A stretch of DNA of 64,000 nt from contig JBBDJH010000002.1 in assembly GCA_040879985.1 (NCBI GenBank), positions 62,001-126,000 on the forward strand, written 5' to 3'. The translations under genes and the position numbers were made by a program. Every line of letters starts with the position of its first letter. Position 1 is the first letter of the stretch. The notes under the pieces were generated by a model. That model was not told the DNA's origin. It ran no database searches and saw only the letters and a program-made list of their open reading frames with translations. The stretch is from VRUE01 sp040879985. Its GTDB lineage: Bacteria > Actinomycetota > Thermoleophilia > Solirubrobacterales > 70-9. Positions 15,078 through 24,111 of this stretch are shown one piece after another.

Positions 15078-18011
15078 ATGGGACGCCGCCGGCTCAACAT
15101 CTTCGTGCTCGTCTTCGTGCTCGGCATGATCGTCGTCTCCGGGCTGGTCGTCGCGAGCAAGCCGACCAAACTCGGCCTCGACCTGAAAGGCGGCGTCGAA
15201 CTGATCTACCAGGGGACGCCGACCGGCGAGGCGGAGACGGTCAGCGGCGAAGACATCGAGCGCTCGATCGAAATCATCCGCGAACGGATCGACAAACTCG
15301 GCGTCGCCGAGCCCGAGGTCTCGCGACTCGGCGAGGCCGAGGTCGCGGTCGCCCTGCCCGACGTGACCAACGCCCAGCGGGCGATCGACCAGGTCGGCAC
15401 CACGGCGCAGCTGCACTTCTACGACTGGGAACCGAACCTGCTCGGCCGCGAGCGGACGATCGGCGGCAACCCGAGCCGGCAACCGCCGGCCGGGGCGCTC
15501 GAAGAAGCCAACCAGGAATGGCAAGCGGCCGGGCGCAGCACGACGAAACAGGAGAACCAGCAGCTGATCATCTCCGGCGCCTTCCCGACCGCCTACGACG
15601 CGGTCGAGCTGGCCGCCGAACAGGAGCCGCGGCCGGACTGCACCGACTGCTCGACCTCGCGGACGCGCTACTACCTGTTCTCGAAAGACCCCTCGCACAA
15701 ACTGCTCGCCGGCCCCGAGTTCGCCAAAAAGGACCTCTACATCAGCGCCACCGGCGAACGGCGCGCCAAAGGCGGCGAAGTGCGGACCGTGCCGCCGGGC
15801 ACGGTCGTCGTCTCCGAGCTGCCCTCCGATCCGAACGGAAAAGTGATCGAGGACGCCGAGCCGGGCTGGTACGCGCTCAACGACCGACCGGCGCTCTCCG
15901 GCTCGGACATCACCGACCCGAGGCAGGAAACCGACCCGACCACCAACGCGCCCAACGTCACCTTCAACTTCACCGACAAAGGCCAGGAGGCCTTCCAGCG
16001 GGTCACCCGCCAGATCGCCCAGCGCGGCGCGGCGCGGGCGATCGGCCCGGCCTCCGGCGAACAGGCCGAAGAACTCTCCGGCCGCTTCGCGGTCGTGCTC
16101 GACAACGAGGTGAAGACGCGGCCGCTGATCAACTTCGCCGAGAACCCCGACGGGATCGACGGCCGCACCGGGGCGCAGATCTCCGGCGGCTTCACCAGCA
16201 TCACCGAAGCGCAGGATCTGGCGACCTTCCTGCAGATCGGCGCCCTGCCGGTCAACCTGAAGCTGATCAGCCAGACGCAGGTCTCGGCGACGCTCGGCGA
16301 ACAGGCGCTCGAGGAGGGCCTGCGGGCGATGTTCGTCGGCCTGATCCTGGTCGTCCTCTTCCTGCTCGCCTATTACCGCCTGCTCGGCGTCGTCGCGATC
16401 CTCGGCCTCGCCGTCTACGGCCTCGTCTTCTTCGCGATGATCAAGCTGATCCCGGTGACGATGACCCTGCCCGGAATCGCCGGGTTGATCCTCACGATCG
16501 GTGTCGCGGCGGACTCGAACGTGGTCATATTCGAGCGCATCAAGGAGGAGGTGCGGGCCGGGCGCGGCCTCACCCAGGCGGTCGCCGTCGGCTACCGGCG
16601 CGGGATCGCGACGATCATCGACGCCAACGTCATCACCCTGCTGACGGCCTTCATCCTCTTCGTGCTGGCGACGGCGGGCGTCAAAGGGTTCGCCTTCACG
16701 CTCGGCGTCGGCACGATCGTCTCCCTGTTCACCGCCGTGGTCTTCACCCAGGCCCTGCTCGGCACGTTCGGCCGCGGCCGCCTGCTCACCTCGGCGCGCT
16801 TCCTCGGCGCCGGCGAGCAGAAGGTCAAATGGCGCTTCGACTTCGTCGGCGCCAGCAAATGGTTCTTCTCGGCCTCCGGCGCGATCCTGGTCATCGGCGC
16901 GCTCTCGCTGGCCGGCAACCAGCTCAACCTCGGGATCGACTTCGAGTCCGGCACGCGGCTCAACTTCGCCCCCGAGCAGACGATCACGACCGACCAGCTG
17001 CGCGAGGCGCTCGAGCGGGACGGCCTCGGCGAGGCGGAGATCCAGGAAACCGACAACCCGCAGTTCGGCAGCGGCTTCCAGGTCCAGGCGGAGGAGCTTC
17101 AGCCCGGCGGCGTCTCGCAGGTGAGGGGAGCGCTGAACGCCGAGTTCGGGGTCCAGGCGGGCAGTTTCGAAAGCACCAGCGTCGGGCCGACCTTCGGCGC
17201 CCAGGTGGCGCGCAGCGCGGTGCTGGCGATCATCTTTTCGCTGCTGCTGATCTCGGCCTACGTCGCCTTCCGCTTCGAGGCGAAGTACGCGGTGCCGGTG
17301 ATGATCGCGGTCGCCCACGACCTGCTGATCACGGCGGGGATCTACTCGCTCGCCGACCGCGAGGTGACCAGCGCGACGGTGGCGGCGCTGCTGACGATCC
17401 TCGGCTACTCGTTGTATGACTGCGTGATCGTCTTCGACCGGATCCGCGAGAACGTGCCGCGGATGCCGCGGGCGACGTTCTCGCAAATCGTCAACCGCTC
17501 GATGAGCGAGGTCCTGACCCGCTCGCTGATCACCGGCCTCTCCGCCGTGTTCCTGGTCACGATGCTGCTGATCTTCGGCGGCGCGACCCTGCAGGACTTC
17601 GCCTTCGCGATGATGGTCGGCCTCTTCTCCGGCACCTACTCGTCGATCTTCATCGCCGGGCCGGTGCTGACCGCGTGGAAGGAGCGCGAGCCGGGCTTCC
17701 AGCGACGGCGCGAAAAGATCGTCGAGATCGACGGCGCGGTGCCGCCCTTCGCCGACGAAATGGCGATGGCGAAGCTCGGCGACGACAGCGAGAGCGACGC
17801 CGAGGTCGAGCGGTCGCTCACCGTCACCGAAAAGGAGGCGGAAGTGGCGTCGCAGGCGGTGGCGACCGTCGAGCCGCCCGGCGGCGACGGGGGCGATCCC
17901 TCGTCGAACGGGGAGCAGGCCGCGGATCCGGCCGCGGCCGAGCGTCGCGAGCGCAACGAACGCCGCCGCGAACGCCGTCAGAAGCGTCGCAAGCACGGGA
18001 GGAGCAGGTAG
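15078..18011 (+). CDS. secDF: Fused protein-export membrane protein SecDF
   Basis: A 977-residue single-chain SecD-SecF, which uses the proton motive force to finish Sec-dependent export. One N-terminal helix (7-27) precedes DLKGG (35-39), then the large periplasmic P1 region, then five helices with the TIGVAADSNVVIFERIKEE signature. SecF starts near residue 583 (KWRFDFVGASKW), shows GIDFESGT near 618, and ends with helices carrying LLTILGYSLYDCVIVFDRI. The tail (about 870-977) is charged and finally very basic. SecD and SecF are separate in E. coli but fused in several lineages. The start ATG at 15078 has GAGG just upstream and lies 2 bases after the preceding stop. Confidence 0.95.
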   Translation: MGRRRLNIFVLVFVLGMIVVSGLVVASKPTKLGLDLKGGVELIYQGTPTGEAETVSGEDIERSIEIIRERIDKLGVAEPEVSRLGEAEVAVALPDVTNAQRAIDQVGTTAQLHFYDWEPNLLGRERTIGGNPSRQPPAGALEEANQEWQAAGRSTTKQENQQLIISGAFPTAYDAVELAAEQEPRPDCTDCSTSRTRYYLFSKDPSHKLLAGPEFAKKDLYISATGERRAKGGEVRTVPPGTVVVSELPSDPNGKVIEDAEPGWYALNDRPALSGSDITDPRQETDPTTNAPNVTFNFTDKGQEAFQRVTRQIAQRGAARAIGPASGEQAEELSGRFAVVLDNEVKTRPLINFAENPDGIDGRTGAQISGGFTSITEAQDLATFLQIGALPVNLKLISQTQVSATLGEQALEEGLRAMFVGLILVVLFLLAYYRLLGVVAILGLAVYGLVFFAMIKLIPVTMTLPGIAGLILTIGVAADSNVVIFERIKEEVRAGRGLTQAVAVGYRRGIATIIDANVITLLTAFILFVLATAGVKGFAFTLGVGTIVSLFTAVVFTQALLGTFGRGRLLTSARFLGAGEQKVKWRFDFVGASKWFFSASGAILVIGALSLAGNQLNLGIDFESGTRLNFAPEQTITTDQLREALERDGLGEAEIQETDNPQFGSGFQVQAEELQPGGVSQVRGALNAEFGVQAGSFESTSVGPTFGAQVARSAVLAIIFSLLLISAYVAFRFEAKYAVPVMIAVAHDLLITAGIYSLADREVTSATVAALLTILGYSLYDCVIVFDRIRENVPRMPRATFSQIVNRSMSEVLTRSLITGLSAVFLVTMLLIFGGATLQDFAFAMMVGLFSGTYSSIFIAGPVLTAWKEREPGFQRRREKIVEIDGAVPPFADEMAMAKLGDDSESDAEVERSLTVTEKEAEVASQAVATVEPPGGDGGDPSSNGEQAADPAAAERRERNERRRERRQKRRKHGRSR

Positions 18012-18287
18012 ATGGCACTGATCGTCTGGCTCACGATGGGGATCGCGCTCTGGCACTTCACCGTCTTCCTGCCCGACCGCTTCTGGCAGGGGATCGTCGG
18101 CGCGCTGCTCGGGGCGATGGTCGGCTCGGTTCTTTTCGGGATCATCGTCGCGGCGATCACCGGGCAGAGCTACGGCGACACCGACATCGGCACGGCCCTG
18201 ATCGCCGTGCCCGGCACCGCGATCGGCCTCGCGGTCATCTGGGCGATCGGCGTCCGGGCCGAACAGCAGAAGCAGCAGCAGCTCTAG
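18012..18287 (+). CDS. Small membrane protein, GlsB/YeaQ/YmgE-like
   Basis: A 91-residue protein with three hydrophobic helices. The glycine-rich GIVGALLGAMVGSVLFG pattern is typical of transglycosylase-associated (YeaQ/YmgE) membrane proteins, whose role is poorly known. It starts one base after the secDF stop, so it is on the same transcript. The resemblance is by eye. The tail EQQKQQQL is polar. Confidence 0.6.
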   Translation: MALIVWLTMGIALWHFTVFLPDRFWQGIVGALLGAMVGSVLFGIIVAAITGQSYGDTDIGTALIAVPGTAIGLAVIWAIGVRAEQQKQQQL

Positions 18288-18357
18288 GCCCGGCACTAGC
18301 CCATTTTGCGCCCTTGCGGCGCCCGTTTGCCGCCGCTGCCACGCCTAGCGTGGAGGC

Positions 18358-20856
18358 GTGGCGGAAACCGTCCAGGCATACCGGGCTGAGCCGTACTCCT
18401 ACGCCGAGGCGAGGCTGCTGGCCGACGAGCTCGGGCTGAGCGAGCCGGTCGCGATCACGCTGGTGCGGCGTGGGTACCGCACGCCGGATGCGGCGCGGGC
18501 CTTCCTCGAAGCGGACGAGTCGCACCCGCCGGAGGACTTCCGCTCGATGGAGGCGGTGGTCGGGGTCGTCTCGGCTGCGATCGCCGCGGGCAGGCGGATC
18601 ACGGTCCACGGCGACTTCGACGTCGACGGGGTCTGCGCGACCTCGATCCTGGTTTCGACCCTGCGCGAGCTGGGGGCGGAGTGCGACTGGCTGATCCCCG
18701 ACCGGATGGCCGACGGCTACGGCCTCTCGGCGGAGAACATCGAGAAGCTGGCCGAGCGCGGGACCGAGCTGCTGATCACGGTCGACTGTGGGATCACGTC
18801 GGTCGCGGAGGTGGCGCTGGCGCGCTCGCTTGGGATGGACGTCGTCCTCACCGACCATCACCAGCCTGGCGAGTCGCTGCCGGACTGCCCGATTCTTCAC
18901 CCAGCCGTCGATGGGTACCCCTTCGAGGAGCTTTGCGGGACCGCGGTGGCCTGGAAGTTGGCCTGCGCGCTGCGGGGGTCGGGCGCCCCTCCCCCGGAGG
19001 CCGTCGCGCAGCTGGGCGTGGGAGGGGGTTCGGGCGTGGTTTCAGGAGCCTCCGGGGGAGGGGCACCCGACCCCCTTTCTGTCGACCTGGATCTTGTTGC
19101 TCTTGCCACCGTCGCCGACGTTGTGCCGCTGGTTGGGGAGAACCGGGCATTGGTCCGGCGTGGGCTTGCTGAGATCAGGCGGGCGCGGCGGCCTGGGATC
19201 CGGGCGCTGCTCGAGGCGGCTAAATGCGAGCCGACTCAGGTGGACGAGGGGGATCTGGCTTTCCGGCTGGCGCCGCGGATTAACGCCGCGGGGCGGCTCT
19301 ACAGGGCCGATGCGGGGGTGGAGCTGTTTTTGACCGAGGATGCGGACCGGGCCGCTGAGATCGCTGCCGAGCTAGGCCGGGCCAACGGCGAGCGGCGGGC
19401 GACCGAGCGCGAGGTCGACACGGCCGCCGAGGCGGCGCGGCGCGAGCTGCCGGACGAGCTGAGCGAGGCGCCCGGACTCGTGCTCGCCGGCGAGGGCTGG
19501 CACCCGGGGGTGATCGGGATCGTCGCCTCGCGGCTGGCCGAGCGCCACCACAAGCCGGTCGTGGTGATCGCGCTCGACGGCGAAGGCGGGGGACGGGGCT
19601 CGGGGCGGAGCATCCCCGGCTTCGACCTGCTTGCCGGGCTCGAGGCCTGCGCCGAGCATCTCGACGGTTTCGGTGGCCACCGGGCCGCCGCCGGGCTGCA
19701 ACTGCAGGCCGAGAACGTCGACGCCTTCCGCGCCGCCTTCGCGGCCCACGCCAGTGCGGTCTTGAGTCCCGCCGACATGCGGCGGACCGAGCGGATCGAT
19801 GCGATGGTCGGCGGTGCAGGCCTGGGGCTCGACCTCGCCGAGGAGCTGCAGCAGCTGGCGCCGTTCGGGATGGGCAACCCCGGGGTGCGACTCCTGGTTC
19901 CCTCGGCTCGGGTCCGCGACGTGCGCGCGATCGGCGAAGGCAAGCACGCCCGCTTCAGCCTGCACAGCGGCGCCCACCGGGCGTTGGGGGTGGCCTTCGG
20001 CCGGGCCGGCCTCGGCGTCGGTGAGGACGATCCGGTCGACGCCGCGGTGCGGCTCGAGGTCAACCGCTGGAACGGCTCGGTCGAGCCGCAGGTGGTGCTG
20101 CGCGAGCTCTACCCGCGCGAGGCGGCGGACGCCGCCGGCGCCGACGAGGCCTGGTGGAGGCGTTTCGAGGCTGAGTACGCCGCCGACCCGGCGCGTTCGC
20201 CTTTTGTTGGGCAGGGCGCGACAAAAGGCGAACGCGCTGAGGTGCGGCCGCGCAGCTCCGCGGCCGCCGTGGTCGGCGAGCTGGCATCGGCGGGGGCGGG
20301 GGAGGTGCTCGCCGTGGTCGCCTGCCGCGAGCGGCGCGTCTCCCTGGCCGCCGGCGGGGTCGTGCTGGCCGACGCCGCGGTGCTTGCCGCCGAGCCCGAG
20401 CTCGCCAGCGGGTTCGAACACGTCGTCTTCGTCGATCCGCCGCAGTTCGCTCCGGTCGAGGAACTGGCGATGACGGGGGAGGGCTACGCCCACCTCGCCT
20501 GGGGCGACGCGGAGCACCGCTTCGCCACCGCGATGCTGGACGAGCAGCTGGCCCGGCGGGCGGTCCTGATCGCCCTCTTCCGCGACCTGCGCGAGGCCGG
20601 CGAGGCGAGCGGGGCGGAGCTGCTCGCGGCGCTGCGCGGCAGCGGCCGCCAGTCGCGCAGCGCCGAGACCGCGGCGCGCTGCCTGCGCGTGCTGAGCGAG
20701 CTCGGCCTGGCGCGGGGCAGGCCGGACGGAGGTGGCGGCAGCGTCGGCGTCGTATCCTCCGAGGGAACGGAACTGGAGCGCTCGGCGTCCTACGGCGCCT
20801 ACGGCGCTCGCCACCAGGAGGGCCTGCAATACCTCGAACGACGCAACAAGCCGTAG
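18358..20856 (+). CDS. recJ: Single-stranded-DNA-specific exonuclease RecJ
   Basis: An 832-residue DHH-family 5'-3' exonuclease. Metal motifs: HGDFDVDG (84-91), TVDCGIT (141-147), DHH (166-168), then TVADVVPL (251-258) and the DHHA1 signature FGGHRAAAG. An OB domain and a lineage-specific C-terminal domain follow. Two long inverted repeats lie in frame: the first codes for residues 206-240, Gly/Pro/Ala-rich filler between the DHH core and TVADVVPL; the second codes for residues 612-627, between C-terminal domains. Neither disrupts a catalytic motif. The start GTG at 18358 sits one base after a GGAGG inside a small hairpin (18339-18353), so initiation may be leaderless or regulated. Confidence 0.93.
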   Translation: MAETVQAYRAEPYSYAEARLLADELGLSEPVAITLVRRGYRTPDAARAFLEADESHPPEDFRSMEAVVGVVSAAIAAGRRITVHGDFDVDGVCATSILVSTLRELGAECDWLIPDRMADGYGLSAENIEKLAERGTELLITVDCGITSVAEVALARSLGMDVVLTDHHQPGESLPDCPILHPAVDGYPFEELCGTAVAWKLACALRGSGAPPPEAVAQLGVGGGSGVVSGASGGGAPDPLSVDLDLVALATVADVVPLVGENRALVRRGLAEIRRARRPGIRALLEAAKCEPTQVDEGDLAFRLAPRINAAGRLYRADAGVELFLTEDADRAAEIAAELGRANGERRATEREVDTAAEAARRELPDELSEAPGLVLAGEGWHPGVIGIVASRLAERHHKPVVVIALDGEGGGRGSGRSIPGFDLLAGLEACAEHLDGFGGHRAAAGLQLQAENVDAFRAAFAAHASAVLSPADMRRTERIDAMVGGAGLGLDLAEELQQLAPFGMGNPGVRLLVPSARVRDVRAIGEGKHARFSLHSGAHRALGVAFGRAGLGVGEDDPVDAAVRLEVNRWNGSVEPQVVLRELYPREAADAAGADEAWWRRFEAEYAADPARSPFVGQGATKGERAEVRPRSSAAAVVGELASAGAGEVLAVVACRERRVSLAAGGVVLADAAVLAAEPELASGFEHVVFVDPPQFAPVEELAMTGEGYAHLAWGDAEHRFATAMLDEQLARRAVLIALFRDLREAGEASGAELLAALRGSGRQSRSAETAARCLRVLSELGLARGRPDGGGGSVGVVSSEGTELERSASYGAYGARHQEGLQYLERRNKP
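18974..19075. repeat. Palindromic element A, in frame inside recJ
   Basis: Inverted repeat with 28-base arms (18974-19001 and 19048-19075) that match at 27 of 28 positions and enclose 46 bases. The arms contain CTCCCCCGGAGG, close to CTCCCGGAG in the element at 36088. The 102-bp unit is a multiple of three and stays open in the recJ frame, coding for a flexible Gly/Pro/Ala stretch. Confidence 0.85.
20191..20237. repeat. Palindromic element B, in frame inside recJ
   Basis: Perfect 17-bp inverted repeat (20191-20207 and 20221-20237) with a 13-base loop. The arms include CTTTTGT/ACAAAAG, A/T runs rare in this gene. It is read through in frame as residues 612-627 of RecJ, in an interdomain linker. 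Confidence 0.85.
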
Positions 20857-20888
20857 AGCAGCGCGAGCTCCTCGCCGACCTCTTCGCC

Positions 20889-23033
20889 GTGGTCGAGGAG
20901 TTTGACTCGCCGCCCGGGATCGATCGCGAGGCGCTCACCCTGGCCTTCGATTTCGCCTGCGACCGCCACGCCGACCAGCTGCGCCGCTCCGGCGACGAGT
21001 TCATCACCCACCCGGTCGGCGTCGCCCAGATCTGCGCCGGGATGCGCCTCGACACCGAGACGCTCTGCGCCGCCCTGCTGCACGACACGGTCGAGGACAC
21101 CAGCGCCAGCCTGGAGGAGATCCGCGCCGAGTTCGGCGAGGAGATCGCCCAGCTGGTCGACGGCGTCACCAAGCTGACCGGGATGACCTTCGAGAGCCGC
21201 GACGAGCGCCAAGCGGAGAACTACCGCAAGATGATGGTGGCGATGGCCACCGACGTCAGGGTGATCCTGATCAAGCTGGCCGACCGCCTGCACAACATGC
21301 GCACGCTCGGCGCCCTGCCGAAGCAGAAGCAGACGGCGAAGTCGCGCGAGACGCTGGAGATCTACGCCCCGCTCGCCCACCGGCTGGGGATCCACGCGAT
21401 CAAATGGGAGCTCGAGGACCTTGCCTTCGCCGCCCTGCACCCGCGCAAGTACAAGGAGATCAAGCAGCTGGTCGCCCAGCAGCGCGACGAGCGCGAGGTC
21501 TACGTCAACCAGGCGGGCGCCTTCCTCGGCGACGAGCTGCAGTCGGTCGGGATCGAGGCCGAGATCTCCGGCCGCGCCAAGCACTTCTACTCGATCTACA
21601 CGAAGATGACCAAGAAGGGCCGCGAGTTCAACGAGATCTTCGACCTCACGGCGATGCGGGTGATCGTCGGCTCGGTCAAGGACTGCTACGGCGCGATCGG
21701 CGTCATCCACTCGGTCTGGAAGCCGCTGCCGGGCCGTTTCAAGGACTTCGTCGCGATGCCGAAGGCCAACATGTACCAGGCGCTGCACACGACGGTGATC
21801 GGGCCGGAAGGCAAGCCGCTGGAGATCCAGATCCGCACCGGCGACATGCACAACCTGGCCGAGTACGGGATCGCCGCCCACGTCGCCTACAAAGAGGGCG
21901 GCGGCGACGACCCCAAGCGCGAGAAGATGACCTGGCTGCGCCAGCTGGTCGAGGCCGAGGGCGAGCAGGACCCGGCCGAGTTCCTCGAGTCGCTCAAGGT
22001 CGACCTGTTCGAGGACGAGGTCTTCGTCTTCACCCCGAAGGGCGAGGTGAAGAACCTCTCGGCGGGCTCGACCCCGCTCGACTTCGCCTACGCGGTCCAC
22101 ACCGACGTCGGCCACCGCTGCGTCGGCGCCAAGGTCAACGGCAACATCGTGCCGCTGCACTACCAGCTGCGCTCCGGCGACATCGTCGAGGTGCTGACCG
22201 CGAAGCAGAACCGCGGCCCCTCGCGCGACTGGCTGAAACTGGTGCGGACCAGCCGCGCCCGCAACAAGATCCGCGCCTTCTTCAAACAGGAACGACGCGA
22301 GGACGCCGAGCAGAAGGGCCGCGACGCGCTCGAGGAGGCGCTGCGCAAGCGCGGCCTGCCGATGCAGAAGCTGGTCATGTCGCCGCTGCTCGCCCAGGTG
22401 ATCAAGGAGATGGGCTTCCGCAAGGCGACCGAGTTCTACATCGCCCTCGGCCAGGGCAAGATCTCGACCAAGGCGGTCGCCAACAAGCTGATGCAGCGGC
22501 TCAAAGAGGGCGAGTCGGTCGAGGACGAGCCGGTCGGCGTCGAGGGCCCGCGCGAGGACACGGCGCGGCGCACCAAGGACGCCTCCAACTACGGCATCCG
22601 CGTTAAGGGCGCCGACAACGTCGCCGTGCGGCTGGCCAAGTGCTGCCGGCCGGTGCCGGGCGACACGATCGCCGGCTACGTCTCGCTCGGCCGCGGGATC
22701 ACCATCCACCGCGCCGACTGCAAGAACGTCAAGGCGCTGATGAAGTCGCCGGAGCGCTTCGTCGAGGTCGCCTGGGAGGGTGAGAACGAGTCCTCCTACC
22801 GGGTCGAGCTGCAGATCGACGCCTACGACCGCACCCGCCTGCTCGAGGACCTCTCGCGGACCTTCTCCGAGGCGGGGATCAACATCCTCGGCGCCAGCTG
22901 CATGACCAAGCACCCGATGGTGAAAAACCGCTTCGTGGTCGAGGTCGGCGACACCGAGCAGCTCAAGCAGTGCATCTCCCGCCTGCGCAACGTCGAAGGC
23001 GTGTTCGACACCTACCGCATCACTCCGTCCTGA
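20889..23033 (+). CDS. relA: Bifunctional (p)ppGpp synthetase/hydrolase RelA/SpoT (Rsh)
   Basis: A long Rsh protein, 714 residues from the GTG at 20889. The HD hydrolase domain is intact (LLHDTVED, 63-70, and KLADRLHNMRTL), as is the synthetase domain (HFYSIYTKM; later YQALHTTVIGPEG and EIQIRT). TGS (about 385-450, VFVFTPKGEV), a helical/zinc region (RLAKCCRPVPGD) and a C-terminal ACT domain follow. It makes and breaks the alarmone (p)ppGpp in response to starvation. The frame is open upstream of the GTG without a better start. recJ ends 32 bases before, so the genes are probably cotranscribed. Confidence 0.95.
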   Translation: MVEEFDSPPGIDREALTLAFDFACDRHADQLRRSGDEFITHPVGVAQICAGMRLDTETLCAALLHDTVEDTSASLEEIRAEFGEEIAQLVDGVTKLTGMTFESRDERQAENYRKMMVAMATDVRVILIKLADRLHNMRTLGALPKQKQTAKSRETLEIYAPLAHRLGIHAIKWELEDLAFAALHPRKYKEIKQLVAQQRDEREVYVNQAGAFLGDELQSVGIEAEISGRAKHFYSIYTKMTKKGREFNEIFDLTAMRVIVGSVKDCYGAIGVIHSVWKPLPGRFKDFVAMPKANMYQALHTTVIGPEGKPLEIQIRTGDMHNLAEYGIAAHVAYKEGGGDDPKREKMTWLRQLVEAEGEQDPAEFLESLKVDLFEDEVFVFTPKGEVKNLSAGSTPLDFAYAVHTDVGHRCVGAKVNGNIVPLHYQLRSGDIVEVLTAKQNRGPSRDWLKLVRTSRARNKIRAFFKQERREDAEQKGRDALEEALRKRGLPMQKLVMSPLLAQVIKEMGFRKATEFYIALGQGKISTKAVANKLMQRLKEGESVEDEPVGVEGPREDTARRTKDASNYGIRVKGADNVAVRLAKCCRPVPGDTIAGYVSLGRGITIHRADCKNVKALMKSPERFVEVAWEGENESSYRVELQIDAYDRTRLLEDLSRTFSEAGINILGASCMTKHPMVKNRFVVEVGDTEQLKQCISRLRNVEGVFDTYRITPS

Positions 23034-23152
23034 GCCCGATAGGCGGCGCCTGAGGGTGTCCTCGGTCGGCCGGCGGCGGGTCACGCACAACAGTGCGCTC
23101 CCCTTGCCGGCCTCCCTGCGTCCTACTCAGGCTTGCCTCTCGGGCTCAGGAC
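23027..23152. repeat. Palindromic element G supplying both convergent stop codons
   Basis: Perfect 13-bp inverted repeat (23027-23039 and 23140-23152) at the junction of relA and the minus-strand lipid kinase gene. The relA TGA (23031-23033) and the kinase TGA (complement of 23146-23148) are the same palindrome bases read from each side. Nested arms (GCCTGAG/CTCAGGC and GGCCGGC/GCCGGCC) allow a larger cruciform. It probably also works as a two-way transcription barrier. The inside shares TCCTCGGTCG and CTCCCTGCGTCC with 45643-45686. Confidence 0.75.
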
Positions 23153-24111
23153 ACGATCGTCAGGGCCTGGGGGTCCACCCGCAACCCCAGAGTCGTTCTC
23201 TCGCCGATGTAATCGCCGTCGACCTGTACGGGGAACGGTCGGATTACGCCGTCCTTCGTTTCGGAAATCGAACCTACGGTCGCCTCGGTGACCCCTTCGA
23301 AGTGCTCGATCTGGCGGTGGCGGGCGGCCGGGCGCTGGGCGCTGAACAGGCGCGGGATCAGGGTTGGCATGTCGCGTTGCGCGGCGCGCCGCAGCACGCC
23401 GACGGAGAGCGAGCCGTCGTCGATCCCGACCCCCTCGCAGACCCGGATCGGGCGGCTGGCGAAGTAGGTGAACGGGTCGGAGTTCTGGGCCAGCGCCGTG
23501 ACCCCCTCGGTCGCCTCTCCGTCGATCTCGACCCGCAGCCGGACCGGGTTGACGATGTACTGGCGGTAGAGGGCCGAGATCGCCGCCCAGCTGTAGTAGT
23601 AGGGGCCGGCGCGCGACTTCAGCCGCGGGTGGGCGTCGACCCGTTTGACCACGGTGGCGTCGATGCCGACCCCGCAGGAGAAGACGAAGTGGCGGTCGTC
23701 GACCGTGCCGAGGTCGATCCGCCGCGGCGCCCACTCGTCGACCAGCGCCAGCAGGTGCTCGGTCGCGTCGACGACGTCGTTGGGAATGCCGAGCGTGCGG
23801 CAGACGACGTTGGTCGAGCCGCCGGGCAGGACGGAGACGGGCACGTCGGTGCCGGCGAGCCCGTTGGCGACCTCGTTGAGGGTGCCGTCGCCGCCGAAGG
23901 CGACGACGACATCGTAGCCGTGGTCGCGCACCTCGCGGCCGATCTCGGTGGCGTGGTTCTGCGCCTCGGTGGCGACCGTCTCGACCTCGTAGCGGCCCTG
24001 CAGCGCGTAGACGACGAGGTTCTTGAGCCGGTCGGAGACCGTCGTCGCGTAGGGGTTGACGATCAGCAGCATCCGCTTCTTGCCGCCGCCGCGCTTACCC
24101 GGTCGCCTCAT
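23146..24111 (-). CDS. Diacylglycerol/lipid kinase family protein
   Basis: A 321-residue protein with the DAGK catalytic fold: LLIVNPYATT near the N-terminus, nucleotide loop GGDGT (73-77) followed by LNEVANGLAGTDVPVSVLPGGSTN, and a C-terminal beta domain. It phosphorylates a lipid such as diacylglycerol, or in actinobacteria possibly a phosphatidylinositol-related or sphingoid lipid. The substrate cannot be told. The ATG at 24111 overlaps the upstream MBL gene by 17 bases; a second ATG (at 24072, giving MLLIVNP) is an equally good start. Last gene of the minus-strand operon from 28003. Confidence 0.85.
   Translation of the reverse strand: MRRPGKRGGGKKRMLLIVNPYATTVSDRLKNLVVYALQGRYEVETVATEAQNHATEIGREVRDHGYDVVVAFGGDGTLNEVANGLAGTDVPVSVLPGGSTNVVCRTLGIPNDVVDATEHLLALVDEWAPRRIDLGTVDDRHFVFSCGVGIDATVVKRVDAHPRLKSRAGPYYYSWAAISALYRQYIVNPVRLRVEIDGEATEGVTALAQNSDPFTYFASRPIRVCEGVGIDDGSLSVGVLRRAAQRDMPTLIPRLFSAQRPAARHRQIEHFEGVTEATVGSISETKDGVIRPFPVQVDGDYIGERTTLGLRVDPQALTIVS

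Noticed and set aside
15027..18296. 1089-codon open frame antisense to secDF, and similar long antisense frames under carB, relA, pnp and rnj
   Set aside because: High GC removes stop codons from antisense frames. The translations are Asp/Arg/Gly/Val-rich without domains, while the sense strand codes for conserved proteins.
18288..18357. Possible terminator or promoter before recJ
   Set aside because: Only a 6-bp hairpin overlapping the GGAGG and no T-tract or reliable -35; I mention it with recJ but do not list it as a site.
20401..20430. GGTTCGAA motif resembling a tRNA T-arm
   Set aside because: It lies in the recJ coding frame and no other cloverleaf parts surround it.
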